Origin: Opitutaceae bacterium
Lineage (GTDB): Bacteria > Verrucomicrobiota > Verrucomicrobiia > Opitutales > Opitutaceae
Direction: 5' to 3'
Length of the DNA: 48,796 bases
Assembly (NCBI GenBank): GCA_019455245.1
Contig: JACFMR010000028.1
Coordinates: 1-48,796, forward strand
Part shown: piece after piece, positions 26,915 to 35,317 of the stretch
How the letters are laid out: each line of letters begins with the position of its first letter
Position numbering within the stretch: the stretch's first letter is position 1
Position numbers and translations under genes: made by a program
Notes under the pieces: generated by a model
What the model was told of the DNA's origin: nothing
The model's database searches: none
Seen by the model: only the letters and a program-made list of their open reading frames with translations

Positions 26915-27822
26915 CAGCGCGGTGCGACCGGGGCGGCGCGTCGCTGTTCGTAATAGCGCCGGATTTCGCGCCAGGCATCCACGGGGTGATCGGTGGCGAA
27001 CGACATGAGGCCGAGATCCATCAGACGCGCGTAGGCGGCGGCATCTGCGGTGACGACGTAGGCCTGATAAAGCAATCCGTGCGTCCGCAGTTCGTCACCG
27101 ACCTCGCGGAGAAAGTCGCTGCGCAACCGGAACGGATTGTCGTCCGGACTCGGGTCGGTCGGCGGCGCCCAGCCGTCGTCGGTCACCTTGGGGTAGATGT
27201 GCAACTGGAGTTGGGTGATGCCGGAAAAATTATCCTGCCGGTAGCGGGCGAGGTCGCGGCGGATCTCCGCCTCGTTGCCATGTACCCACAGCAGGGTTTC
27301 GCCCTCCGGTGCCAACGATTTCCAAGTGCGCAGATGGGCGACTTCGCAGGAAGCGAGCACCACCTGACGCTCGACGCCGTTGCCGCGCACTTCCTCGGCC
27401 AATCGGGCGAAATCCACCCGCTTGACGTCCATGTAGAGATGGCGGTCCGGCCGGCCGCGCATGCGTTCGAAAATGGACTGCATGGGCACGACATGGTGGC
27501 CCCGGCAGTGCTCGCCGCGCCACGAGCCGACATCGAGCCGGGACAACTCGGCGAAGGTCACATCCTCGACGCCTTTGTCGCGCAGCGCCGCCGGCAGATC
27601 CTGTACCACCCGGTTGAAGTTGTGATCATGAAACGGCACGATCACGCCGTCGCGCGTCATGCGCAGGTCGGCCTCGGGCCAGAGTTGCATCGACCATGCG
27701 AGTTCAAAGGCCTCGATGGTGTTCTCCTCGGCGAGTTCGCCCACGCCGCGGTGGCCCTGGACGATGACTTCGTCCGGCGGGATGTGATCAACGAGGTTCC
27801 AAGATGCGGCGGGATGGGACAT
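26914..27822 (-). CDS. glycerophosphodiester phosphodiesterase
   Basis: 302 residues of the GDPD TIM-barrel family. GHRGVGELAEENTIEAF at 23-39 carries the catalytic H24-R25 and the E33/N34 metal contacts; EADLRM at 50-55 and PFHDHNFNR near 63-71 supply the second metal ligand and the second catalytic His. It would release glycerol phosphate and an alcohol from glycerophosphodiesters. No signal peptide is present, so it acts in the cytoplasm. It overlaps araM by one base and starts 8 bases after the plsC stop. The pairing with araM and plsC suggests glycerophospholipid turnover. Confidence 0.92.
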   Translation of the reverse strand: MSHPAASWNLVDHIPPDEVIVQGHRGVGELAEENTIEAFELAWSMQLWPEADLRMTRDGVIVPFHDHNFNRVVQDLPAALRDKGVEDVTFAELSRLDVGSWRGEHCRGHHVVPMQSIFERMRGRPDRHLYMDVKRVDFARLAEEVRGNGVERQVVLASCEVAHLRTWKSLAPEGETLLWVHGNEAEIRRDLARYRQDNFSGITQLQLHIYPKVTDDGWAPPTDPSPDDNPFRLRSDFLREVGDELRTHGLLYQAYVVTADAAAYARLMDLGLMSFATDHPVDAWREIRRYYEQRRAAPVAPR

Positions 27823-27830
27823 GGGAAAAT

Positions 27831-28490
27831 TCAGAGCACCGGGATTTCCGGGGCGCGCAGCGCGGTGATGCGCTCGAATATCCGGGAGCTGGCCGTCTGA
27901 TAGCGCGCCTTGCCGGCGGTCGGGTCGTCGTATTCGTCCGGATACAGGGGCGCGCCGAACACGATGGAAACGGGGGTGCCCAGCCGCAGCGGCCGGTTTT
28001 TGCCGTAGGCGGCGAACGAGCCGAAAATGCGCGCCGGCACCACCGGCACCCCGGCGCGGCAGGCGATGAGGCCCACCCCGGACTTGGGCGGGTGCAACTC
28101 GCCGTCGGGCGAACGTGTGCCCTCGGGGAAAAGGATCAGCCCCTTGCCGTCCTTCAGCGACTTGAGTACGCGCTTGATCGCGCTCACGTCCTGCCCGCCG
28201 TCGCGATCGACCGGGATCGTGCCCACGGTGTCGAGCCACCAGGAGGCGAGCCCGCCTTTCCAGAGGGTCTTGCGGGCAAAATAGGCGATCTGCCGCGGCA
28301 CCTGGCAACCGATGAACGGCGGGTCGAGAAAGCTGGCATGATTGGCTGCCACCATGAACGGTCCGTCGGTCGGCAGGTGTTGCAGCCCGGTGATCTCGCC
28401 GCGGAAGCACATGCCGTAGATCACCGTGGCGATATAGTGGCAGAAACCGTACACCGGCTCCATTTCGACCTGGGGAAAAGCCTTGCTCAT
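27831..28490 (-). CDS. plsC: 1-acyl-sn-glycerol-3-phosphate acyltransferase
   Basis: 219 residues with the acyltransferase box NHASFLD (H51, D56), the substrate box FPEGTRS at 121-127 and VPVVPARIFGS. An N-terminal hydrophobic stretch (FCHYIATVIYGMCF) anchors it at the membrane. It makes phosphatidic acid from lysophosphatidic acid. The start overlaps the cmk stop by 4 bases (ATGA), the same linkage of cmk and plsC that is seen in many bacteria. Confidence 0.92.
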   Translation of the reverse strand: MSKAFPQVEMEPVYGFCHYIATVIYGMCFRGEITGLQHLPTDGPFMVAANHASFLDPPFIGCQVPRQIAYFARKTLWKGGLASWWLDTVGTIPVDRDGGQDVSAIKRVLKSLKDGKGLILFPEGTRSPDGELHPPKSGVGLIACRAGVPVVPARIFGSFAAYGKNRPLRLGTPVSIVFGAPLYPDEYDDPTAGKARYQTASSRIFERITALRAPEIPVL

Positions 28491-29158
28491 GCGGGGGGCA
28501 GCTTGGTGGCGATGGCTTCGGCCATGCGGTTGACGACCTGCTCCAGCGTCAGGTCGGTGGTGTCGATGTCGGTGGCGCCAACCGGACAGGTCAGCGGCGA
28601 GGTTTTGCGCGAGGAGTCCAGACGGTCGCGTTCGGTGATCGAGTCCTGCCGGCCCTCGGCGGCGCGACGCTTCGCGCGCTCGACCGGATCGGCGTGCAGG
28701 AAAAACCGAAAATCGGCCGCGGGAAAAATCACCGAGCCGATGTCGCGGCCTTCCATCACGAGGCCGCGGAAACCGTGCGCTTGTGCGACGTCGACCTGAC
28801 CGCGTTGGTAGGCGAGGAGGGCCGAGCGGACGGCGGGGATGGCCGCGTAGTGGGAAACGTGCGCATTGACCTCGGCGCCGCGGATTTCATCCCCGGCCGG
28901 CCGGCCGTCGATCAGCATGCAGGCGGAGCGGCCGTCCAGCCGCGTGGTCAGTTGGATCGCGCCCAATGCCGCCTGCAGCGCGTCGGGATCGGAGGCAGCC
29001 ACCTGGCGCGCGAGCAGCTCGGCCGTGAGGTGGCGGTAGAACGAGCCGGTGTCCACATGCAGCAGGTTGAAGCGCTCGGCGAGGATCTTGGACGAGGAGG
29101 ATTTGCCCGAGGCGGCCCCGCCGTCGATGGCGATGATGATGAAAGGTGCGGCGGGCAT
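28487..29158 (-). CDS. cmk: cytidylate kinase
   Basis: 223 residues. P-loop GGAASGKSSSSK at 13-24, then FNLLHVDTGSFYRHLTAELL with the CMP-binding region, GLVMEGRDIGSVIFPAADFR near the middle and RDRLDSSRKTSPL, all typical of bacterial CMP kinase. It phosphorylates CMP and dCMP with ATP. The start codon overlaps the aroA stop (TGATG), so aroA-cmk-plsC is translationally coupled. Confidence 0.95.
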   Translation of the reverse strand: MPAAPFIIIAIDGGAASGKSSSSKILAERFNLLHVDTGSFYRHLTAELLARQVAASDPDALQAALGAIQLTTRLDGRSACMLIDGRPAGDEIRGAEVNAHVSHYAAIPAVRSALLAYQRGQVDVAQAHGFRGLVMEGRDIGSVIFPAADFRFFLHADPVERAKRRAAEGRQDSITERDRLDSSRKTSPLTCPVGATDIDTTDLTLEQVVNRMAEAIATKLPPA

Positions 29159-30414
29159 CAGGCTGGCAGGGAAGCTTGGCGGAGGTTGGCGAGCACGTCG
29201 AAGAAATGCGGAAAGGTTTTGCCGCAGCAGGCCGGATCCTTGATCGCGAGCCACGGCCGGCCGTCACCGTGCAGATCGTGGCAGCCGAGGATGCCGAAAC
29301 TCATGGCGAAGCGGTGGTCGTGGTAGGTCTCGATGGTCTGCCCGGTTTGCAACGGCTGCGGATGGATTTCCAGGGCATCCTCCTCCTCGATGACCTTTTG
29401 CCCGAGCTTGGTGAGTTCGCGGGCCATGCCGGCCACGCGGTCGGTCTCCTGCTTGCGGGTGTGGGCGATGCCGGTGATCCGGGTCGGTCCGTCGAGCAAG
29501 GGGGCGATGGCGGCCAGAGTGAGAAAGGTGTCGGAAATGGCGTTGAAATCGGCGGTGAATCCGGTGCGCCGGCCGGAAGCGCCAACCACGTTTTGTTCCA
29601 GCCTGACCAAGCCTTGCCGTTCCAGCAGCCGGCAGAAATCAACGTCGCCCTGCAGGGCATCCGGTGCGAGATTGAGCCCTTCGATTTCAACCTGCCCGCC
29701 GACCGTCAGAGGCAGGGCGGCAAAATAGCTGGCCGCGGTGGCATCACCCTCGACGTCGTAGTCGTGCCGCGGGGCGGAGAACTGCCGCACCATGCGTTCC
29801 GTGATTGCCACGAACGGCTTGGAAACGGTTTCGCCGATGAGTTCGACCCGCAGGGCGGACCGGGCTTTCGAGGCAACGAGCAGCAGGGCCGAAACGAGTT
29901 GCGAGCTGGCCGATGCGTCGATTGACACCTTGCCGCCGCGCAGACCGGCGGTGCGCAAGGTGAAAGGGAAGCTGAGTGAATCCGTCTTGGCACCTTGGGT
30001 GGCCAAGGCATCCAGCAGCCCGCCGATGGGCCGGGCGCGCATGGCCTCATCGCCATCGAAATGATACACCCCGCCTTCGCGCAGGCAGACAAAGGCGGTC
30101 AGAAAGCGGGCGGCGGTGCCGGCGTTGCCGACGTGGATGGACGCCTCGGCTTGGGGAATCCCTCCATTGCGGCCCTCGATCGTGATGGTCAGGGCGGCTT
30201 CGTCGGTATCGACGTTGAAACCGAGCTGCCGCAAGGCGGCGACCATGATGCGGGTGTCGCGGCTGAAGAGCGCATTGCGCAAAGTCACCGGGCCGTCGGC
30301 CAGGGCGCCGAGGATGAGCGCGCGGTTGGTGATGCTCTTGGAGCCCGGCAGCCGGACCGCGCCGCGCACCGGGTGCGTGAAGGGTTGGATGGGCAGTGGA
30401 TCGGGCAGGCTCAT
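29158..30414 (-). CDS. aroA: 3-phosphoshikimate 1-carboxyvinyltransferase (EPSP synthase)
   Basis: 418 residues with LPGSKSITNRALILGALADG near the N-terminus (PEP and shikimate-3-phosphate binding), then GNAGTAARFLTAFVCL, DASASSQLVSALLL and the C-terminal ETYHDHRFAMSFGILG. It joins phosphoenolpyruvate to shikimate-3-phosphate in aromatic amino acid synthesis. tyrA lies 83 bases upstream on the same strand, so two aromatic-pathway genes start the operon. Confidence 0.96.
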   Translation of the reverse strand: MSLPDPLPIQPFTHPVRGAVRLPGSKSITNRALILGALADGPVTLRNALFSRDTRIMVAALRQLGFNVDTDEAALTITIEGRNGGIPQAEASIHVGNAGTAARFLTAFVCLREGGVYHFDGDEAMRARPIGGLLDALATQGAKTDSLSFPFTLRTAGLRGGKVSIDASASSQLVSALLLVASKARSALRVELIGETVSKPFVAITERMVRQFSAPRHDYDVEGDATAASYFAALPLTVGGQVEIEGLNLAPDALQGDVDFCRLLERQGLVRLEQNVVGASGRRTGFTADFNAISDTFLTLAAIAPLLDGPTRITGIAHTRKQETDRVAGMARELTKLGQKVIEEEDALEIHPQPLQTGQTIETYHDHRFAMSFGILGCHDLHGDGRPWLAIKDPACCGKTFPHFFDVLANLRQASLPA

Positions 30415-30497
30415 GGAACGGAACAGCGTCGCGAACCCGTGCCTTCGCGCCAAGCCGTTTTTGCGGCCGGCGGCGTTATCGTGCGGGCCGGGCCGCG

Positions 30498-31346
30498 TCA
30501 GGGCCGGAACTCACGGCGGTAGGCGCGGCCACGTTCCATGCGGGCGGTGATTTCAAGGTAGTCGCGGTTGGAGAGCGCGGCGTGAAAGGCCTGCAACTCA
30601 TCCTGAAATTCACGCAGGGCGCGCAGCACCTCGTCGCGGTTTTGTTCGAGGATGGTGCGCCAGAGCTGCGGATCGCTGCCGGCGATGCGGGTGGTGTCGC
30701 GCAGGCCGCCGCCGGCGTAGTTGCGCCAGGCCGGATCCTTGCGCTGGAGATACGCGCAGAGCGAGGAGGCCAGCACCTGCGGCAGGTGGCTGATGTGCGC
30801 GACGATTTCATCGTGCCGGTCGGGTTCGACCGTGACGACTTCGGCGCCGAGATCGTGCCAGAACCTGACCACCACCTCGACCGCCCGCGGGTCGGTCTGG
30901 GTGAGCGGGGTCACAAAGCAGGTACGTTGCCGGAAGAGGTCCGCGCTCCCGTGTTCCCAGCCGGTTTTTTCGGAGCCGGCCATGGGGTGGGAGCCCACGA
31001 AATGACAGCGGGTGCCCAAGGCGGCATGGCCCAGACGCGAGATCTCGCCCTTGACGCTGCCGACATCGGTCACGATGGCGCCGGGCGTGAGCTGCGGCGC
31101 GATGCGTTCGGCCAATTCGACAATGCGATCGACCGGGGCGGCGATCACGACGAGACCGGCCCCTTGCACGGCGTCCTCCGGGGTGCCCGCCACCGCATCG
31201 CACCACGGTTGTTCGGCGAGTTGCAGCCGCACTTCCGGCCGGCGCGCCCATATCACGATGCGCCGGGCCAGTCCGTGGGCGCGTACCGCCCGGGCCACGG
31301 AAGCGCCGAGCAGGCCGGGGGCGAGCAGCGTGATTTGTTCGAGCAT
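30498..31346 (-). CDS. tyrA: prephenate/arogenate dehydrogenase
   Basis: 282 residues. A Rossmann start (ITLLAPGLLGASVARAVRAH), then DVGSVKGEI and FVGSHPMAGSEKTGWEHGSA. The last is the TyrA signature with the substrate-binding His. HISHLPQVLASSLC and YAGGGLRDTTRIAGSDPQLW complete the helical dimerisation domain. It makes hydroxyphenylpyruvate (or tyrosine) from prephenate (or arogenate). It is the first gene of the minus-strand operon, and the promoter should lie in the 148 bases that separate it from the divergent gene at 31495. Confidence 0.95.
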   Translation of the reverse strand: MLEQITLLAPGLLGASVARAVRAHGLARRIVIWARRPEVRLQLAEQPWCDAVAGTPEDAVQGAGLVVIAAPVDRIVELAERIAPQLTPGAIVTDVGSVKGEISRLGHAALGTRCHFVGSHPMAGSEKTGWEHGSADLFRQRTCFVTPLTQTDPRAVEVVVRFWHDLGAEVVTVEPDRHDEIVAHISHLPQVLASSLCAYLQRKDPAWRNYAGGGLRDTTRIAGSDPQLWRTILEQNRDEVLRALREFQDELQAFHAALSNRDYLEITARMERGRAYRREFRP

Positions 31347-31494
31347 CCCACCTTGCAAAGGCGAAACCTTGCCGGTGTCGAGACCTTCGCGGACGGCAGG
31401 GTGGTCTGTCGCGGACCAAGGCCCCGGCTCCGGCCGGAGGAATGCGGGGAACGCATTGCCTTTTGTGCCGGCGACCGCAACGTCGGGGGCTTTC

Positions 31495-33153
31495 ATGGCG
31501 TTCAAGGAAAACCGCACCTGGCTGGGCTTGGAGCGGCCGGTCTGGGCCGGAGTGCTGGTGCTGCTGGTTTTTTTGGTGGGCGGGCTTGTGTGGCTGGATT
31601 GGAACGAACCCCGGCCGGTCCGGGAGGCGGTGGTGGCGCCCGGATTTACCGCCAATCAATGGGAGGTGATCCGAGAAGTGGAACGGATCGAGGCGCGCTT
31701 CCGCTATGCCGCGGACGGGCCGCCGCCGGCGGGATGGGAACAGGAGGTGTCCCGCGCCGTTATGTTGCAGGAACAACTGTTGCGCAGCATGGCCAAACCG
31801 GATCCGGTCCAGTCGGTCCGGTTGGAACGGTTGCAGGAGCTGCGTGACACCCTGCGGGCCAAGACACTCTGGCCGCAGGTGCAGGCGGGGGAAGAGGCAT
31901 TGTTGCGTGATCCGGGTCCTTCGGTGCAGCGGACCGCCGTGCTGACCGAACTGCTGGGCCTGCGGCGGACAATCAATCGCAGCCAGGCCGAAGTGCGTTT
32001 CAAGGATCTGGTGCGTGAAACACAGCTGGCGCGTGAATTGGAGGACGCGCAGGCCGGACCCTTGCACGCCACGGCGATGGCCGCGGTGGCGCAGGCCCGG
32101 GCGGAAGCGGAAAACCGCGATTGGGTGGCGGCCCTGGCCTCCTACACCCAGGCCCGCGAAAAGCTGGAGGAACTCAACCGCACCCACGCCCGCACGAAAT
32201 TCGCCGACTTGGGTTTGCTGAAACAGGTGCGCGCCGAGGAAGACACCTTGCAGGGTGCTGCGCAGTCGCTCGAGGCCGGGTTGTTTGCCGCGGGCGCGGA
32301 AGCGGCGGCAGCGGCAGGGCAGGCCGAGGAGGCCGACGAGCGCTATGCCCGGGCGATCGGCCTGCAGCAGCAGGTGAACGATCGGTGGCCGCGGAGCCGT
32401 TTTTTTACGACCATCAAGGTGGAGGAGTGGGAGTCGCACCGCCAGACCGTCCTGGCCGAAGCGATGCTGGCAAAGATCGCCGCGCAGGACCGGCTGATTG
32501 CCGGCCTGTTGTCCGGCCGGCAAACCCTGGAGGCGGGGCGGCGGATTGCCGGGTTGCAGGATGCGTTTGTCCGGTTGGAGCAGGAGCAGCCGAAGCACCG
32601 GGCGGCGGTCGGGGACCTGCGGCGCAAATATGTTTATCTGGCATCATTGGGTGACGCGCTGCGGCGGCTGCAGGATGATGTCTATGATCGTCTGCTGCCT
32701 TTGCCGGGAGAACCGCGATTGCTGCTGCTGCGCACGGAGGTCAGCCAGGTGCTTTATGAACAGGTCATGAATTTCAACCCCAGCCGTGAAACGGGTGACG
32801 ATCGTCCCGTGGATTCGGTGACCTGGCATGATGCGGTTGAGTTCTGCCGGCGGCTGGGCTGGGTATTGGGGCAGCCGGTGCGGTTGCCATCTGCGAGGGA
32901 GCACGCGCTGGCCAGCAATGACGTTTTGGCGGCCGAAAACGGCGATGTGCCCTACGGTTTTCTGCAGCTGAACGACCCCCATGCGGAATGGCTGTGGGCG
33001 CCGGATGAGGCTGCGACGGCTCCGATGGCGGCGCCGGCTGCGGGCGGGGCGGAGGGCGAACCCGAGGTGCTGCCCCGCACCACCAAACGGCGCGAGCTGG
33101 GCTTTCGCGTGCTGGTCGAGTTGCCGCCGGACGGATCGACGGTTGAACCGTAA
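31495..33153 (+). CDS. membrane-anchored coiled-coil protein with a partial FGE/SUMF1-like domain
   Basis: 552 residues. One N-terminal membrane segment (GVLVLLVFLVGGLVWLDW) is followed by about 370 residues of Ala, Glu, Arg and Gln-rich helix, probably coiled coil. From about 415 the sequence resembles formylglycine-generating-enzyme domains: EVSQVLYEQVMNFNPSRETG, DRPVDSVTWHDAVEFCRRLG and PVRLPSAREHAL. The domain is short and lacks the later Asn- and Cys-containing core of FGE, so catalysis is unlikely. The FGE-like fold is also used for binding. The function is unknown. Confidence 0.7.
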   Translation: MAFKENRTWLGLERPVWAGVLVLLVFLVGGLVWLDWNEPRPVREAVVAPGFTANQWEVIREVERIEARFRYAADGPPPAGWEQEVSRAVMLQEQLLRSMAKPDPVQSVRLERLQELRDTLRAKTLWPQVQAGEEALLRDPGPSVQRTAVLTELLGLRRTINRSQAEVRFKDLVRETQLARELEDAQAGPLHATAMAAVAQARAEAENRDWVAALASYTQAREKLEELNRTHARTKFADLGLLKQVRAEEDTLQGAAQSLEAGLFAAGAEAAAAAGQAEEADERYARAIGLQQQVNDRWPRSRFFTTIKVEEWESHRQTVLAEAMLAKIAAQDRLIAGLLSGRQTLEAGRRIAGLQDAFVRLEQEQPKHRAAVGDLRRKYVYLASLGDALRRLQDDVYDRLLPLPGEPRLLLLRTEVSQVLYEQVMNFNPSRETGDDRPVDSVTWHDAVEFCRRLGWVLGQPVRLPSAREHALASNDVLAAENGDVPYGFLQLNDPHAEWLWAPDEAATAPMAAPAAGGAEGEPEVLPRTTKRRELGFRVLVELPPDGSTVEP

Positions 33154-33159
33154 GGCGGG

Positions 33160-33573
33160 CTATTTGCGGGCCAGGCTTTCGATCTGCGCGAATTCCGCCT
33201 TGGCAAGCGGCATGACCGAGAGACGGCTTTGGCGCAGCAACGCGACGTTGGCCAACGCCGGCTCGGCCTTGATCGCGGCCAGAGTTACGGGGCGGGGCAG
33301 GGCCTTGACGGCCTTCAATTCCACCGAAACCCAACCCGGCTCCTTGGCCGTGGGATCGGGTGCGGCGGGGCGGGTGACCTCGGCGATGCCGACCACGGCC
33401 TTGGTCGTGACGCTTTCGTAGAAATACACGCGGTCGCCCTTGCGCATGGCGTTGAGGTGGATGCGCGCCTGGTAGTTGCGCACGCCGGTCCATTCGGTGC
33501 GCTGGTCGCGCACGAGGTCGGCCCACGCGTAGGCCTCGGGTTCGGATTTTACCAGCCAGTGTTGCGTTGTCAT
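33160..33573 (-). CDS. EVE-domain protein
   Basis: 137 residues, the length of a complete stand-alone EVE (PUA-like) protein. Typical segments are HWLVKSEPEAYAWADLV, WTGVRNYQARIHLNAMRKGD and RVYFYES near the N-terminus, and PGWVSVELKAVKALPRPVTL later. EVE domains bind modified bases in DNA or RNA. It converges on the coiled-coil/FGE-like gene with 6 bases between the stops. No restriction genes are near. Confidence 0.92.
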   Translation of the reverse strand: MTTQHWLVKSEPEAYAWADLVRDQRTEWTGVRNYQARIHLNAMRKGDRVYFYESVTTKAVVGIAEVTRPAAPDPTAKEPGWVSVELKAVKALPRPVTLAAIKAEPALANVALLRQSRLSVMPLAKAEFAQIESLARK

Positions 33574-33606
33574 GGGAAGCGGATTCAATGCCAAGTCACC
33601 GACCTT

Positions 33607-33732
33607 ATGGACCCCGACACACCTGAAAAGAGAAAAGCCCGGCGGGCGCTCACGATCATCTATGTCGTGATGATCATTTTCGTTTTCGCGCCGCTGCTGG
33701 TTTACCTTTTCGTGGAACAGGCCCGTTCATGA
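33607..33732 (+). CDS. 41-residue single-span membrane protein
   Basis: A charged N-terminus (MDPDTPEKRKARRA) is followed by one membrane segment (LTIIYVVMIIFVFAPLLVYL). It overlaps the PIN-TRAM gene by 4 bases (ATGA), which strongly suggests a real, co-translated gene. The function is unknown; a small partner of the following membrane protein is the natural guess. Confidence 0.7.
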   Translation: MDPDTPEKRKARRALTIIYVVMIIFVFAPLLVYLFVEQARS

Positions 33733-34739
33733 ACAAAACCCTTCTCGCCATCCGTCTGGTCTTTGTCGCGTTGTGTGCCGCCGGCGGCTGGCTGGTATGT
33801 TACACGGTGCAGGAGTGGGATGACCACCGGTGGGTGGCGGTGTTGGTCGGTCTGTTGATCGGTATCCTCGTGGTGCTGGTGGACATGCTGCTGAAGGGCT
33901 TTTCGCTGCGGGGGCTTTCCGCCATCACGTTCGGCCTGGCGGTGGGAGCCCTGATCTCCTACCTCATCGGCACCTCGCCGCTGTTTGACCGGGGAGACGA
34001 GCAAATCATCTTTCTCGCCCGGCTGGCCCTTTTTGTGATCGTCACCTACCTGTGCGCCGTCATCGCCCTGCGGGGCAAGGATGAGTTCAACCTCGTCATC
34101 CCCTACGTGCGCTTCGTGCCCCACGAGGTGGACGTGCCGCTGGTGGTGGTGGACACGAGCGCGCTGATCGACGGCCGCATCGCGCGGGTGTGCGAGACGG
34201 GATTTATCGGCACGGCGCTCGTCATCCCGCGCTTCGTGTTGCGGGAGCTGCAGTCCGTGGCCGACTCGGCCGACCCGCAGAAACAGGCCCGCGGTCGCCG
34301 CGGCTTGGAGGCGTTGAACCAGTTGCGCCGCATCAAGCACCTCGACATCCGCATTCCCGAGAGCGAGGTGACCAAGCGGGAGGATGTCGACGCCAAGCTG
34401 GTGTTCCTTGCCCAATCGATGCGGGCCAAGCTCCTGACCACCGATTACAACCTCACGCAAATGGCGGAGTTTCACGGTGTGCCCTGCCTCGATCTCAACG
34501 AACTGGCCCGTGCCCTGCGCACCGAACTCATTCCGGGCGAAACCCTGACCTTGGAATTGGTCAAACCCGGCAAGGAAAACGGCCAGGCGGTCGGCTTCAC
34601 CCCCGACGGATCGATGGTGGTGGTCGAGGGCGGCCGTCCCTATCTCGGTCAGAGTGTGAACGTGGAAGTCACCAGCGTCCTGCCCACCGCCGGCGGCAAG
34701 ATGGTCTTCGCCCGCCCCTTCGGCGACGACCGGGTCTGA
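33729..34739 (+). CDS. membrane-anchored PIN and TRAM domain protein (YacL-like)
   Basis: 336 residues: four membrane segments at about 5-125, then a PIN nuclease domain beginning VVVDTSALIDGRI, with acidic residues in FVLRELQSVADSADPQ and LLTTDYNLTQMA. A C-terminal TRAM RNA-binding domain follows (GKENGQAVGFTPDGSMVVVE). This order matches the YacL family of Bacillus and other bacteria, thought to be ribonucleases or RNA-binding proteins. The key PIN acids look intact. The upstream 41-residue gene overlaps its start. Confidence 0.92.
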   Translation: MNKTLLAIRLVFVALCAAGGWLVCYTVQEWDDHRWVAVLVGLLIGILVVLVDMLLKGFSLRGLSAITFGLAVGALISYLIGTSPLFDRGDEQIIFLARLALFVIVTYLCAVIALRGKDEFNLVIPYVRFVPHEVDVPLVVVDTSALIDGRIARVCETGFIGTALVIPRFVLRELQSVADSADPQKQARGRRGLEALNQLRRIKHLDIRIPESEVTKREDVDAKLVFLAQSMRAKLLTTDYNLTQMAEFHGVPCLDLNELARALRTELIPGETLTLELVKPGKENGQAVGFTPDGSMVVVEGGRPYLGQSVNVEVTSVLPTAGGKMVFARPFGDDRV

Positions 34740-34814
34740 ACCGGTAGTTATTCGTCACCACTGCGGCCCAAGGCCGGGCCTATGGAGGCTCGTATAATAG
34801 GGTGACGGTTTTGA

Positions 34815-34894
34815 GGTAGGGCGGGACCGCTGGGACCGCCGCGCACGACCAGCGAGCTATACGTAAACGGACGGCCCGGCGGTCCGTCCCTACC
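34815..34894. repeat. palindromic repeat, GTAGGGCGGGACCGC family, copy 2
   Basis: It starts GGTAGGGCGGGACCGC and ends GGCGGTCCGTCCCTACC; the arms form a long hairpin with an unpaired centre. It is the same family as 2357-2421. It lies about 75 bases after the PIN-TRAM stop. Confidence 0.8.
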
Positions 34895-34920
34895 TGTTCA
34901 ACCTGTTTGCGTGAGACTGC

Positions 34921-34969
34921 CCAAAACCAAAAAACCTCCGAAATATCGGAGGTTCAAATGGCGGGATGG
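34921..34969 (-). repeat. partial duplicate of tRNA-Asp 3' end plus terminator
   Basis: These 49 bases closely match 35099-35146. Read on the minus strand they contain the last 11 bases of tRNA-Asp including CCA, a hairpin AACCTCCGA / TCGGAGGTT and a T-run. The full tRNA stands 167 bases away, so this is a second copy of the tRNA 3' end with its terminator, at the far side of the small element 34970-35098. Confidence 0.85.
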
Positions 34970-35098
34970 CCTGCCTACGTTCCGGTTGGTGAACTACGGC
35001 CCGGCAAGACGGGACTCGTCTACACCGCAGGTGTGGTTTGACACCCGCGGGCCGGCGCAGCCGGCAGGCCGCGGCTCGAGTCCGGGGAAGTGCATGCG
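34970..35098 (-). mobile_element. 129-bp non-coding element inserted at the tRNA-Asp 3' end
   Basis: The segment is bounded by two copies of the tRNA-Asp 3' end and terminator (34921-34969 and 35099-35146). About 95 bases of it, together with the adjoining tRNA-end copy (34961-35055), match the sequence after tRNA-Arg (35431-35529), in the same orientation relative to each tRNA. It has no gene of its own. The whole 34740-35135 interval is free of protein genes and holds only this element, the direct repeats and the palindrome at 34815-34894. Confidence 0.6.
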
Positions 35099-35135
35099 CC
35101 AAAACCAAAAAACCCCCGGAAACCGGAGGTTCAAA
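35099..35135 (-). terminator. intrinsic terminator of tRNA-Asp
   Basis: On the minus strand, directly after the tRNA CCA, the hairpin AACCTCCGG-TTT-CCGGGGGTT is followed by TTTTGGTTTTGG. A diverged copy exists at 34921-34958. Confidence 0.85.
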
Positions 35136-35212
35136 TGGCGGGATGGACGGGACTCGAACCCGCGGCCTTCTGCGTGACAGGCAGACGCTCTAACCAGCTG
35201 AGCTACCACCCC
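35136..35212 (-). tRNA. tRNA-Asp (anticodon GTC)
   Basis: 77 bases on the minus strand. Acceptor GGGGTGG pairs with CCATCCC (one G-U), the discriminator is G and CCA is encoded. The anticodon loop CTGTCAC gives GTC. The D, anticodon and T arms are all paired. Confidence 0.97.
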
Positions 35213-35231
35213 GAAAGGGGAAAGGAGGCGG

Positions 35232-35259
35232 AACGTAGAATCCGGGTGAGTCAAGTCAA
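35232..35259 (-). promoter_or_regulatory. probable tRNA-Asp promoter
   Basis: On the minus strand TTGACT (35259-35254) and TACGTT (35237-35232) are separated by 16 bases. Transcription would begin about 10 bases before the mature 5' end. The match to the -35/-10 consensus is good. Confidence 0.5.
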
Positions 35260-35317
35260 GCGTGGTTTTGCCCTTGTCGGCAATTGTTCCGCAAGATAGC
35301 GGTGCCAGCGTTGGTTT

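Noticed and set aside
33160..33573. EVE-domain gene as part of a defence island
   Set aside because: No restriction, methylase or other defence gene is nearby; the neighbours are a coiled-coil/FGE-like protein and a PIN-TRAM protein.
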